64,000 bases of DNA from Whalleya microplaca (lineage: Eukaryota > Ascomycota > Sordariomycetes > Xylariales > Xylariaceae), in contig MU385772.1 in the NCBI GenBank assembly GCA_022497155.1, positions 124,001 through 188,000 of the forward strand, given 5' to 3'. Position 1 is the stretch's first letter; each line of letters starts with the position of its first letter. Shown here piece by piece: positions 1 to 10,960 of the stretch. A program made the position numbers and the translations under genes. The notes under the pieces were generated by a model, which was given only the letters and a program-made list of their open reading frames with translations, was not told the DNA's origin and made no database searches.

Positions 1-325
1 CCCATCTGCGACTCCAGCCTTGGTTGATCAATAATTATGTATAGTGTAGTTTCCATGGTATTGTATATATATATATAAATCATGCCTTCGTGGTATAGAA
101 GCTTCTAATACTAGGGGTACTAGGATCCGAAGATGGAGTTTTGTATGTCCACTAGAATGTGACGATGCCAACTGCGCCCTTGGCTTGTATAGAGATATGT
201 ATTTAGCTACTCTCATCCCTGTCTTGAAGCCCGATCATTGAAGCCCTAACAATTTCTAAGGTTATGCCTTTTGACCATTTAAAGAACCATGTATAGTATG
301 GGGATCCCAAAAACCAGATACCTAT
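1..325. other. Left-edge non-coding stretch
   Basis: AT-rich sequence with a short TA-rich run near 62-78. No supported coding region was seen. It probably includes the 3' flank of the minus-strand gene ending at 326. Confidence 0.5.
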
Positions 326-1037
326 TCAACCATCCATAATCTGTTCACGATCACTTGGCTTCAGAACCGAATCAAGTAAATCCACCAAGTCCTGTTCGCC
401 GGCTTGACGCCAGTAGTCGGCGATATCTTCAACAGCTTTGTACAGACGGTCAACCGTAGTAGAGTTGTAGCCAACGAAATCGATTTTTTCATTGCGCTGT
501 GCGAGCCAATTCAAAAGAAATTCAATATCTGAGAGATCGTTTTCAAACTTATAAACCGACTGAGGGCGTGTACTGGTAACAAGTTGCGCGCAACGCTTCA
601 TCTTAGTTAAGATAAGTACAGCGGGATGCAAGATGGGGATTCCGGCTACAGGGAAGTTAGATTTTCAGATGGCACTAGTTGTGGTGATGATGAGATAACT
701 GACAGGATTCAATCGTGAAGATCCGAAGCTGGCGGGGGAGCCCAAGCTCTCCCAAGGGGAGTGTTTCAATACAAACTTTATTGTTGGAATTCGTAGGCGT
801 GAAGAACAGCTTGTAATGCTGGACCGCAAATCTGCCGTCGTGCTGCGACAACAGCTGCGTAAGTTGATCTCTCATATTCGCAGCAAAGTCAATCTCAACA
901 TCAACATCCTCGGTATGGCGATTGTGGCCGAGCAAACGAACGGCGAATCCGCCAATGACGGCGTGGTCGATGTTGTTGCTCCTCAATATATTGTGTAGAG
1001 CCTTAGCGGCTTCGAGTTGGTCTACTTGGGCAGCCAT
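326..1037 (-). CDS. Nucleotidyltransferase-fold protein, two exons
   Basis: Two exons (1037-704 and 645-326) are joined by a 58-bp intron with donor GTCAGT and acceptor CTGTAG, giving 217 residues in one frame. Residues 24-50 show the signature of MNT-like/DNA polymerase beta-fold nucleotidyltransferases: AVIGGFAVRLLGH with the Gly-Gly pair, followed by T-E-D-V-D-V, whose Asp-x-Asp would bind the metal. The C-terminal half (KMKRCAQL, then FENDLSDIEFLLNWL) resembles the helical part of fungal members of this fold. The family transfers nucleotides to proteins or small molecules; the substrate here is unknown. The next gene upstream on the same strand looks like a distant relative. The active-site residues are present, so the enzyme could work. 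The fold call is fairly safe; the function is open. Confidence 0.72.
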
Positions 1038-1159
1038 TGTTTAAAGACGTGTGAGCGGTAGAACCCCATCCATGTAATTCAAGTCGACTGTGGTGACTAA
1101 ACGATTGAACGATTCGGGAGTTGTATTAAATTCTTTTCTAGATTATGGCCCAGCTAAGG

Positions 1160-1935
1160 TTAATCATTCTTAAAAGGCAAGTCATGATAACGCATCGCTC
1201 CTGTCATAGCTTTTATAAGCTCGCTCCTGATCCATTCTTCACCTTCTTTCATCTCCCAGCCCTTAAGGTTATTAACCGCATTGTTCATTTCTAGGACTTC
1301 CTTTTCGGATAGTGGCTGATCATCCGGCGGTATCTCATAATAATCTCCCTCATAACTCGTATCAAAGTAATGATACGCAATAACACTACACAGCGAATCG
1401 ATTATTCCCCTTCGCAGTTTGTTGCCCCGTTTCTCACGAGATGCTATACGCACGAAAGCAGTACAGGCAATAGGTGGAGGCACCGTATAAATCGTACAAG
1501 GCAAGCTGTTTGCGGAGGCATCAAGACGTACAGCTTCGTCGCGGGAGATGCCTGCCCAAGACAAAGGCAGAAGCACAAGTCTGTTAAGAGGGTTGATGCT
1601 GTAACTAGTCTTGCCAGGGTCTCGAATAATATATCGAAGGCTTTGAATAGACTGCTCAGATGGATATTTTGGGGGTAATGTCTCGCGATCGGCGGCGTGA
1701 TAACCAAAATCAGCCGCGAGCTTCTCGACCATATGTAACTGGTCATCAGGAACAAGGAAGAACAGGTCCTCCTACTTATAACTTAGTGCTGGGCAAATTC
1801 AGATGATGGAATCTAACTTACGGTGTCCACAACGATCGGATAGCCCAAGCGGTTTAAAAGAGCATTCTCCCACTCAATAAGAAAGATATTATGGAGTTCG
1901 AGCTGTTCAAGGAGTCGAATTGTGGAGAGATGCAT
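1160..1935 (-). CDS. Hypothetical protein, possibly a degenerate nucleotidyltransferase-like protein
   Basis: Exon 1 (1935-1822, ATG start, 38 codons) joins exon 2 (1771-1160) through a 50-bp intron with donor GTAAGT and acceptor AAGTAG, both in phase 0, giving 241 residues. The N-terminus reads like the start of the fungal nucleotidyltransferase-like fold: a helix, then GYPIVVDTEDLFFLVPDDQ, where VVDTEDLFFLV may match the Asp-bearing strand. The Gly-Gly motif is replaced by WENALL, so catalysis is doubtful. The C-terminal half (YHYFDTSYEGDYYEIPPDD, then a helix ending near MTGAMRYHD) is not a domain I recognise. It lies 122 bp upstream of the intact nucleotidyltransferase gene in the same direction. 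The gene model is well supported by splice signals; the family call is tentative. Confidence 0.55.
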
Positions 1936-2979
1936 TTTGTAGAGGCATTCTGCGAGATAATGGAGGTTTCAAAATTAGAAATTCATTGGGCCAAGTAAGT
2001 ACCTAGATATAGAGCCAATCAAGCTGGGTACATAGGTAGCTAAGGCTCCAAGGTTTGCTCGGCCGACGGACGAATGAGCTAACAAAGCAAATACCAATAG
2101 GGCTAATGGAACTGTACCAATAGCATTGTTAGGGATCGAACCTTAGGTACCTAATTCACTTTATTAGCTCCTGGCAACACGGACTGACGGTGAGCCGGGA
2201 GACCGTCGCGATGAGTCAGCAGACTCCTTTGTGCCGCGTGTTCGATTTAGCGATATTTAGGATCTGAATAAAACTGGTATGGTACAATTGCATTTGTAAG
2301 GGGTTCACATAGGAGAGCACCAGCGGTGGTCTCAAGCCTGCCAGAGACGTGGACTTCAAGGCATGTTAATGGGCCTACCTTGAACTGGTAGAATTGATAA
2401 TGTACATGTAGTTTCAATTTTCAGTGACCTTAATGTTCACATACGGTCTATGGGGCGGATAGGGGTGCATGCCTACGTAGGGCCACAGCCTGTATATGTA
2501 TATATATAAAGGGGGCTTCGCCCCTATAGCTTCACTTTACACTTACCAAGTCACTATAGTCGCCATTTCATTGTCCCATATTGACACTGAGTTCAACTGA
2601 ATCAGACATATCTTCGCAAAATTGACTTCGTAATTGCGGTACTTGAATGATGCCTTGTACACGGTACACACCAAAAGCGTGGTGACTAACTCCAATCTAC
2701 CTATAGTAACACAGGGACATGCCTACTCCAAGTTACACCTTGCCAACAAGAGACGCGGAATTGACTTCCCCCTGTGGAAGTAATTTAGGATGCCTAAGAA
2801 CCTTATGCAATCCAATGCCGACTTGCCCTGTAGCCATGAGAACCGGGGCAATAACAAAATAGAGTCGACAAGCTGATAGGCCCATTTGCTACGTCGATAG
2901 ACACCATTGTGTAGATAATGAGTAGAGGAGGTCTTTACGTGTTACAAAACACGCCAGCTCTATCTTCGATTAAGCCTAG
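1936..2979. other. Intergenic stretch with a retroelement-like fragment
   Basis: No coding region was found. The stretch contains one copy of repeat family R2 (2438-2588), listed separately. Confidence 0.5.
2438..2588 (+). repeat. Repeat family R2, copy 1 (probable solo-LTR fragment)
   Basis: This stretch aligns, with many substitutions and small gaps, to 40870-41022 on the same strand. Shared landmarks in order are GCCTACGTA, a TATA box (TATATATATAAA here), a short hairpin, CTATAGCTTCAC, and TTGTCCCATATTGACAC at the right end. The TATA box followed by a hairpin at the likely transcript start suggests a piece of an LTR. Ends and target duplications were not found. Confidence 0.55.
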
Positions 2980-5537
2980 CTAGCTGTTGAAGTTATATCC
3001 CCAATCATCAGGCATATTCCCTATGGCCGGCCACAGCATCTCCAAGCTATTAGATGAATCAACCGAGAACGCCATATCCATAGCCAACACGCCGTTCATC
3101 GCCGCCGTGCTATTCTCGTCCATGAGCGGCGGCGCCATCGCGGTCCCGTCTATCAGCCCGCCTCCTCCACTGACGGCCATACTACCGGTCGAGGAAGTCG
3201 GCAAGGCCTGCTGTTCCTGTTGAGTCTGGGCGTCGCCGACGCGCATCAACTCGGCAAGGAAATCGACCTTCGTGGCTAAGTCTCGCATCACCAGCGCCGC
3301 GCTATTGGCCACAGCGAAGCTGCGCCCGAAGATCTCGAAGACGTCGATGGCGCGGTTGACGGCCTCGCGCACGGCGGGCACGATGCCGGAAGTGGGGTAT
3401 GCGAAGAGGTAGCCGGCGAGGGTCAGAGCCGCGTTCCACTGCCATTGGAAGGACTCGTGCCAGCCGTTGAGGATATCGGTTTCGGACAGGACTTGGTACA
3501 TGATGTGTGTTATGGCCATGCTATGACTGACAGCCGATGTGGCATGTGATTGGGCCATGGGTGTGGGTGGCGGGGGATTAAGGGAGGCTGAAGGGAAGGT
3601 AATGAATGGCCGGTAGAGGTTCATGGCTAGATTGTGATACAGTAATTCAAGGAGCAATCGCTGACGCTGCAGCCACAATGACGCAAACTGTTCAATAGCG
3701 AGAGTTGAGCGGTCGGTAGAGAACGATTCTCCACTGCCTTTTCTCTTCGTTTTCAACGCTTCGGGGACCGCTTCGACCCAAGACTGAAGAGTCTTCATGG
3801 CAGTGGCGAGAAACTCAGCATACCGTTCCAAGGCGAGCGGATCGTCATAGACCACTTGACCCTGGTCACCATTGTAGATATCTGAGTATTTGTCGTAGAA
3901 GGCCGAATGCACAGCACGTGCGGTCAGTACTAACTTGACTTGCTGTAGGTTATACGTGAGCCAGGTGACATTCGCGCCGACGGGAGCGAAGTCTGAACCA
4001 GCTGATATAGCGGTTTCGTGATCGTCCGCTGGCAGGCTACAGGACGTCGTTGACAGGTCGGTGGAAAAGGGGCGGCCAAGCTTCATAGATGTCTTGCTCT
4101 CGAGAGAATATAACGCCCACCAAAGCCGTTTACGCATCTCTCTCTCAGCCGCTGGCATGTCTTCAGATGGCTCCATATGCAATCCCAGCATTTGAGCAGT
4201 ACGGACTGCTAGTGCTAGACCGCTGTGTGCCATATTTTGAAATGATGCACAGCAGAGATAAGTCATACAAAGGACCTGACATTGGAGCGTGCTGATTGAC
4301 GGGCTTTCTAGCTCACTTGTCAAAAGCCTCTGACACCGCCGATAGTACCATCGGCCAGCAATGCTAGAGTCGTCGCTGTCGATGTCTGTCCCCAAGGACG
4401 AGCCTGTTGCGCCGCTCCGGGGAATTTTCGCCATCCCATACTGCATGCTTATGGCAATGACAATGTCTACCAGGGCCGATGGCTTGCGGCGCCTGCCCGG
4501 CGTCTCCCATAGCGATCTACAATGTTCCTTGAATTCGAGTTCGTTAAGGACAAGTAGGGAACTATGGTATGACTGCCAGAAAAGGTTCATGAAATACTCT
4601 TCCTGTGTAGGTGTTAGATAATCACTGTTAGCTATCGCCTTGCTGGCCTCGCGTGATGTGGATTCATTCTCATCATCGGGAAGATTGGAGTCCGGGGCCG
4701 CAAACGCTTTGGCTGTTGAATTTAGCTGGATTTGATTATCCACGTGTAGCTGCTGAAAGACGGATGTAAGGTAGGCGTTCATGCGACTAATAAAGTAGAA
4801 AAGCGATGACGGGCCGTACCACGTCTTTTGCGGAGAGTGTGCGGTGCTCGTATGAACGCCCTCCCAATATCTTTTCGGGCGGGCTTGACACCTGCCGACA
4901 TTCAACACATCAGTAGGCGACGGAGCCACCGTGGATGATGGTGGAGTCGGGACTGATGAGGCTTGTGGTCGTGGCACCACATCTAATGAATTTATAGCGC
5001 CGTCAGAATGAATGTGAGAGCGACTGCGCTCCTCCTTCAGCTGCGTTTCCAAGTCCTTGACTTGTTGCCTCAGTCGTTCGATCTCTCTATTCCGTCGTCA
5101 GTTGCATTTCAAATAGGTAATGCACGATGCAGAAAATCTGTAATCGACTTACCGATAGGCGTGCGGTAGCGTCCGGGCCTCACTTGTGCCTTTGTTGCTA
5201 CATTGGCCCCCTCTGTCTTGGCAGTTATTGCAAGGCACATTGGTGTCGCATTTGACTCGATGCACTCTACACCTGGAGTAATGGTTCTTAGACCTACACC
5301 GATACAAGCGACGAGGTACACTTACCAGTCGCAAGCGCGGGCAACTTGGTGTCGCTTCGGCTTGGGCGCAGGAGCACGTGTCGGAATGCCTGCGGATTCA
5401 GGCGAGCGTGAAGTTGTAGAGGAAGAAGAGCCTCCAGCCTGCGCATCAGATAGAGGACGAGTAGACTCGGATGCTCTATTTGGAAGCTGGGGCGTTCCGG
5501 CAAAGGTGGTGAACATGATGTCCAGAGTGTTTGTCAT
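2980..5537 (-). CDS. Zn2Cys6 fungal-specific transcription factor
   Basis: Three exons (5537-5326, 5272-5153, 5086-2980) join in frame to give 812 residues. The first intron has donor GTAAGT and acceptor CTCCAG and lies inside the zinc cluster, after its first Cys. The binuclear cluster is complete: Cys69, 72, 79, 85, 88 and 95 with spacing C-x2-C-x6-C-x5-C-x2-C-x6-C. A leucine/glutamine-rich helix follows (REIERLRQQVKDLETQL, about 111-127), typical of the dimerisation linker. Residues of about 270-560 fit the fungal-specific regulatory domain, including RKRLWWALYSLESKTSMKLG near 430. The C-terminus is Gly/Met-rich and may be an activation tail. It lies 605 bp from the 3' end of the NRPS-like gene, so it may once have been a pathway regulator. 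The start is the first ATG in the frame; Met8 is a possible alternative. Confidence 0.9.
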
Positions 5538-6142
5538 TACTAATATGACATTGTGTGTTCCCAATACTAGGTCATCCACAGTACGCTGGAATGCTGGCTG
5601 CTGGCCGCTGGCTGCTGGCTTCTGGCTAATTGATCACGCTCGAGAGCGAGTCGGCAAGGCTCCTGATTGACGATGACAACATGCTTGTCTTTTCTGCAGT
5701 CAAACAATGGTTTGGAGATCCGATAACTGGGATCAGCGAGTACTTACTTAGCGGTGATGTCGGCGATTAGATTGATTGAACACATGCACAGTAATCGCCG
5801 TTCGGAGCGCCTTAACATCGACCTCCGAGAAGCTTATTTGGAATGGTTACTTTACTTGGATAATAATAAGTGGCGAGTAGTAATTGAAACCAACACAAGT
5901 AACAACTAAATAGCAAATACTAATTTATTTAAAAAAAAATAATGTTCAAAGTGAACCAAGGCATATATCAAATGATATGTATTGTAATGAGTGGCAGGGT
6001 CTAAGGTATTTACTCCTATGTAACAAAGCACCAACAACAACTTAAAGACGGCCCGTAAGAACTCGAGACCAACAAAATTTCTTTTATTACAGAATGAATG
6101 AGAAATTACCGGTCTCTACTCCTTTATACTCCAATTCCTCTC
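5538..6142. other. Intergenic stretch between transcription factor and NRPS-like gene
   Basis: Includes the promoter of the minus-strand transcription factor and the 3' flank of the NRPS-like gene. There is an A-run near 5931. Nothing coding was seen. Confidence 0.5.
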
Positions 6143-9100
6143 CTAGAATTCCCATTGCTTGCACCAATGGTTCATCAATTCTGGCGTAATAGCTGTTGCG
6201 CTGCGCATGGCCAGACTCTGCTCTTGAGCGCGGTTCATACCAAATACGATCGATTCGCGGCTGTTCGCAGCTGACAATTCCCGATAAAAGTCCAATAACT
6301 TGAGGCCTGGGTTCTTTTCCAGCGCCTGGGCATCATTGGTTTGGCTCTTCTCGAGTTTGGAAACCCAATCCTGGAAACTGACTAACTGCGGAATTCGGTC
6401 CTTGCCATAATAGTCTTGGATAGCCGGCGCTAGCTCCCTCCACGACGTGGTCGCAGGGTTCACGCCGTGGAAGTATCCGTTGGCACCAGCCACGTCGAGC
6501 ACTAGACTCACGATACGCTCAATAGGGGTCCAGTCGACGAGATCCTTATGCGCAAGATCGTTAGGCAGGGCCTTGATGAACAGGCTACTGGAAATAATGG
6601 AAGGAATCCATTCATGCTTGTTCCAGAAGCCGTCCTCAGTCTCGGGGCCAGCGACCTGGCAGGCGGATGATCGTAGCCGGAAAGTCAGCGGCCTTTGCAA
6701 CGTCCTCGAGAATGAGACTAGCGACCATTTTACTTCTTCCGTATCCAGTGTTGGGAAGTTCAAGATTCTCGAGTCTTTCCTCAGGAATGCGGCCGTCTCG
6801 AGCATCCCAGCCATCGCATGTACTCACTGAAGAGATGAAAATGACCGAAACGCGCTTCGATGCCTCGGAAGCGAAGTTAGCTACGTTGCGGATATTGCGT
6901 AAGTGAGGCTCGAAGCTTTCGAAAGGTATATTAAAATTGACAGGCCAGGCCACGATGAAAAAGCGATCTGTTTCCTCCAATAAGCTCTTGTAGGTGTTAC
7001 GACTTAGCCCAAACCCCGAACGGCTCATATCCGTATGTAAGAAGGTACATTTGGATAAGTCTGTCTTAAGCTTACGCAATTTCATGACTTCGTTCTGCTG
7101 TTTGAGGCCGCCATCTTGTGCTCTATTCAGGCAGATGACTTTCTTAACTGTCGGGTTCTTAAGTAAACGGTCTAGCAATTGTGAGCCTAGCATCCCAGTT
7201 GAACCAGTCAATATGATTGTTTGAGCATTGGTGAGAGCATCTTGACGACTTTTTTTCGCTTTAGGCAGATCCTCAGTATATTTCTTCCAGAGGAGCGCCA
7301 TTGCTTCGGTCTCACGAGACTTGAGGCCAGTGATGGTTCTTGAACCATGGAGAATCAACGAGTAGATGTAATTTGCCAGTCGGCGAGGCGTGTGGTTTAT
7401 GTAAATCACCCTTGTGCCTAACGAGGCGGCGTCGACACGAGGTCCTGCAGCTTCGAGACCCGCATGTAGTAGGCGAGATGTATTGATTACTTGTAAGGAG
7501 TCGATTCCCAACGAAAATAAGTCTGTATCGAGTTCTAATTTACTTCTCACCCCAAGATGGGTGTAGAACATCGCTTCGATAGATGTCGCTAACGCTGCTT
7601 CGGAACTTACATCGAGTCGAGGGATATCGAATACATAACCGCCATTCTTGTACAGCCGATCAATCTCATTCTTGTATAACTGGACAGCATTAGCTCTCTG
7701 AATCGACCCCTTGGCCCCACGAGGAAGAGATTTTTGAGGATCTGAAAGTACTGCAGCACTTAGAATTAGTACGCAATCTGCTTGAGTAGTTTGGCAAATA
7801 ATTGGTGAGCCATCTAAAATCAGGGATTTCTAAAGTGGATGTACTCAAAAATTGATACCCACGAAAAGTGACCGCATGAGTAGGGTGTCTCGACGTTACT
7901 TACTTAGGAACGGCTTTGTGATCTGTCCATACGACGCCGTCTCCTCGTTCGCACGAACAACATAAGCCCACACGCTGTCAATGAATTCCTTGGTCTCTAT
8001 ATTGTCTTTGAGTGATTTGGTAGGCTCCACCAGCAACCCGGCTTCGAAACGATTCGAACCAAAAACTAGCGCACCCTTGACTAAGGGATGGCTTTCAATT
8101 AGCTCTTCGATGGTTGTCGGATTGAGTTTTTCTCCGCTTGAAAAAACAATTACGTCTATGAACACAGGGTGAGTAATCGATTAAGATGAGGCCTGCCTTC
8201 GGAGATTGATGGGCGGCGACCTATAAAGACAAGGGAATGGGTTTTAAAAATCACATACCATCAGACCGTCCGCAATAGATCCAATTATCCTATTCTGTGT
8301 CAGCAATAGTCGCACTAAAATGACCCAGTGGGAGATACTTACGGGAACAGTAGGGTGTGGTTTGTAGAGGTCTTTGGTATCATACTCTTGGATGTCTGGG
8401 AATGTATAGAAACATCCCTGATATCCAGGGTGTTTGCCTTTGCGGGCAATCACGAGCCGGTACATATTATCACCATCTTTGAGTTCTTGCCAATGAGCAC
8501 CGAACAGGTTCGAGTTGATAATGAAGTCTAAAGCATGTGGTGAGCAACAAAAACGATGAAGAACTTCATATAAGTGACAATGTTACAGTCACATATTCAA
8601 AGTCCACCATTGCCTACAGACTTGTTTACGATGACGAGTTCCCGCGAGGACATTATAAAGGACTTTGAAGGACTCATAAGAAAACTTACATTGCCAGAGC
8701 TTAGGGTTAGACTGTACATAAGTAGGGAACAGACTGAATCTGTGATTTCGTCAATTGAACAATCCTTGGTCGCCATGTATAAATAAATACTTGCTCTGTA
8801 GTAGAGATAGCATTCACCAAGATGACACCGTTGTCTATCAATTTATTACCAATATCTACAGCGAGGCTACCTACTCTCGATTAGTTATTTTTCGGGAATT
8901 TAAAAGATCAGTAGTCTGTCTTACTCCCTCCAAAGATTACCATCTTGAGTTTTGCCAAGGGTTGGATATAAAGGGGGCTTCGGCTCATTTGTTCTAAGAT
9001 TACTGGCCTAAGGAGAGGTCAGACGTGCTTCAAGAGATGTTGGTGGGCTCACAAGAGGGGCATAATTCGAGGTGTGCTTACGGCAGGAGAATTCCGTCAA

Positions 9101-10165
9101 CATCGAGATGATCGAGACATTCGACGACTAAATCCAGAGACAGCGGGCGCTCAACTATCCCAAGCGCAATAGGATTGCCCCAGTAGATGGCTCTTACCAC
9201 GAAGAGATACAGCCCACCTGCGTAAAAAAGAGGGACTAGATAGAATGAGCGCTTGTATTACAGCCATATTACAGTTATAGTATGTCTTACAAGGCCCAAA
9301 TTGTCTTCTCGATTGCTCAGACCAAGCTCGAATAAATGTTGGGCACCCGTTCCAGTCTGGAACATTATGATAGGCATCGCCGATAGCTAGCATCCCCTAT
9401 ACCGTGTTACAGGTGTCAGTAAGCTTTTCTCCTTGTGGCCTGTGACGTAGGATTAAGAATGAAGCGAAATTGTGAGCCAGTCACCATGGATAATAGGGCA
9501 GTGTCAGATACTGACTTGCTTGACTACTACTGGCTTTGGAAGCCCAGTACTACCGCTCGTATGTAACACAACAAGCGGCGTCCATTCTGCCTGCTCAAAT
9601 GTCTTGTTATAAGGGAAGTCAGGCACGTCATGAGATGGAAACCAGGCGTCCATCGGTTCAACCTCTACCCCTTTCATTTCCCGGAGTTCAAGCCATGGTT
9701 CAACCGTACTTTTATGCGATGTCGAAAAGTAGATAATCCAGCAGTCGGTCGAGTCAGATAGGGTCATCTATGCCTCACGCGAGTTGCGGGGAGAGATGAA
9801 AAGAGCCTGGTTTCGGGTTAGCCTATACACATATGCTAGATCCCTTTGCAATATCTTGCCTTATATCCTGCCTTAATGGCAGCAACCATTAATATGATAT
9901 ATCTAGCATCGTTAGAGCCGATATATGCTAAGGTTGGGCAAGTCCCATGTGGTGGATGTCCACATCTTTCGATGATCATGTGTGAGATGTAGTTGATGGC
10001 ATTGGCATATTCCTTAAAAGTAATTGTTCTCCAACCATCTTCCGGTTTAGAAGATCGTGGGATAGAAAAAAATTCTCGCTGAGGATAGTTTTTGGCAAGT
10101 TCATCAATGACGTTGGCAATGAGCCGCTTCCCAAAGCTGTCACGAGCGGGCTCGGGTTCTTTCAC
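6143..10165 (-). pseudogene. NRPS-like A-T-R (adenylation-thiolation-reductase) gene, apparently inactivated
   Basis: On the minus strand, spliced segments follow the order of single-module NRPS-like reductases. The A domain begins DSFGKRLIANVIDELA, keeps LHTSGSTGLPKPV (9504-9767), LFYAGGLYLF, IFGGS, AISTTE, KPHPTVP-DNWIYCGRSDD and VFSSGEKLNPTTIEELIESH. A carrier domain follows with GIDSLQV as the phosphopantetheine Ser site (about 7500). The reductase domain has LTGSTGMLG and YGRSK, and ends LMNHWCKQWEF. Enzymes of this kind activate a carboxylic acid and reduce the thioester to an aldehyde or alcohol. At least seven short introns are needed. Four defects are visible: an in-frame TAG at 9768-9770, a frameshift at 6658-6661, no ATG joinable to the first recognised exon (10165 begins GTG), and two introns with GC donors. 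The join near 7760-7910 is ambiguous. Either it is a young pseudogene or the assembly has several errors. Confidence 0.85.
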
Positions 10166-10490
10166 TGCTACCGTTGCAATTCAGACACCTTTTTTTGGTG
10201 ATCTTGGGTAACTAGAAGCTTGTGCGATTCCTTCTAGGTCTCAGCCATCTATCAAAAAAATGCTTGCTGTAGTTATTTGCTGTGAATGTAACGGTATGAT
10301 ATAGGAGGAGTCCTTGATACTAAAACATGCCCCCTACGTAAATTGATACCATAACTTTCTATGCTGAATTAGAGCAATAATGACTTCACCTCGGCTTCAA
10401 AATTCTCAGGTCGCTTAACTTGCAAACTGCGATATCCGAGAACCCTGCCCTGTTTTCGAGTTATACAGGACGACGTCGGATAATGGGCCT

Positions 10491-10590
10491 AAATCAGGGG
10501 TCGGAATACTGGGATGTGTGGCTGATAATTCAGGTGGCTGGACACCCCACAAGCTGTAGCTTATATAAATACAAGAGGTTAGGTTCCTGT
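10491..10590 (+). repeat. Repeat family R1, copy 1
   Basis: Shares the core GTGGCTGATAATYCAGG and the following GGCTGG, CACAAGCTGTRGC and TTATATAAAT landmarks with 12986-13125 (plus) and 41345-41510 (minus). The upstream part (CGGAATACTGGGATGTGTGG) matches only the 41.5-kb copy. A TATA-like element near the right end suggests a promoter-bearing terminal repeat. Confidence 0.6.
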
Positions 10591-10689
10591 CACATGGCAG
10601 ACTAGAAGTGAGTCTGTGAGATGTATGATTGATAGTCCTCTCAGGAGGGAAGATCCTGGAGGAGTGCTATCTATGTCTATGGACGGTAC

Positions 10690-10960
10690 ATACTGTAAAT
10701 AGCTCTCGGGAAAAATATTTTAAGTTTAAGTTGTTTAATGTATTACGATTATTACGTCGCGAGGTTACTTGGGGGAATGGTACTTAAGCTAAGGCTTCTG
10801 TTATAATATTGAGGTTGTTCTCATTATAATACTTAACGCCGGGACCGCCGCGTAACGACTATTAATATAAGCTGCCCTTAAGGTATATAGCTATACTAAG
10901 CTAGGATTATTTACTTTATATATATTAAGCTGTCACTTAATAAAAGTATTGTAGCATGTG
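10690..10960. repeat. AT-rich, TpA-rich tract resembling a RIP-mutated relic
   Basis: The tract is much richer in A/T and TpA steps than its surroundings, for example the TA-rich runs near 10860-10935. No frame stays open. This is the look of an old repeat mutated by repeat-induced point mutation, but the original element cannot be recognised. Confidence 0.4.

Noticed and set aside
2130..2160. GGTTCGATCC-like T-loop on the minus strand, possible tRNA
   Set aside because: The T-stem does not pair properly, and no acceptor stem, D-arm or anticodon arm could be built around it.
8966..8982. ATATAAAGGGGGCTTCG identical to part of repeat R2 at 2504-2520
   Set aside because: Lies in an exon of the NRPS-like gene encoding a plausible A-domain segment; no homology extends beyond 17 bases, so chance is likely.
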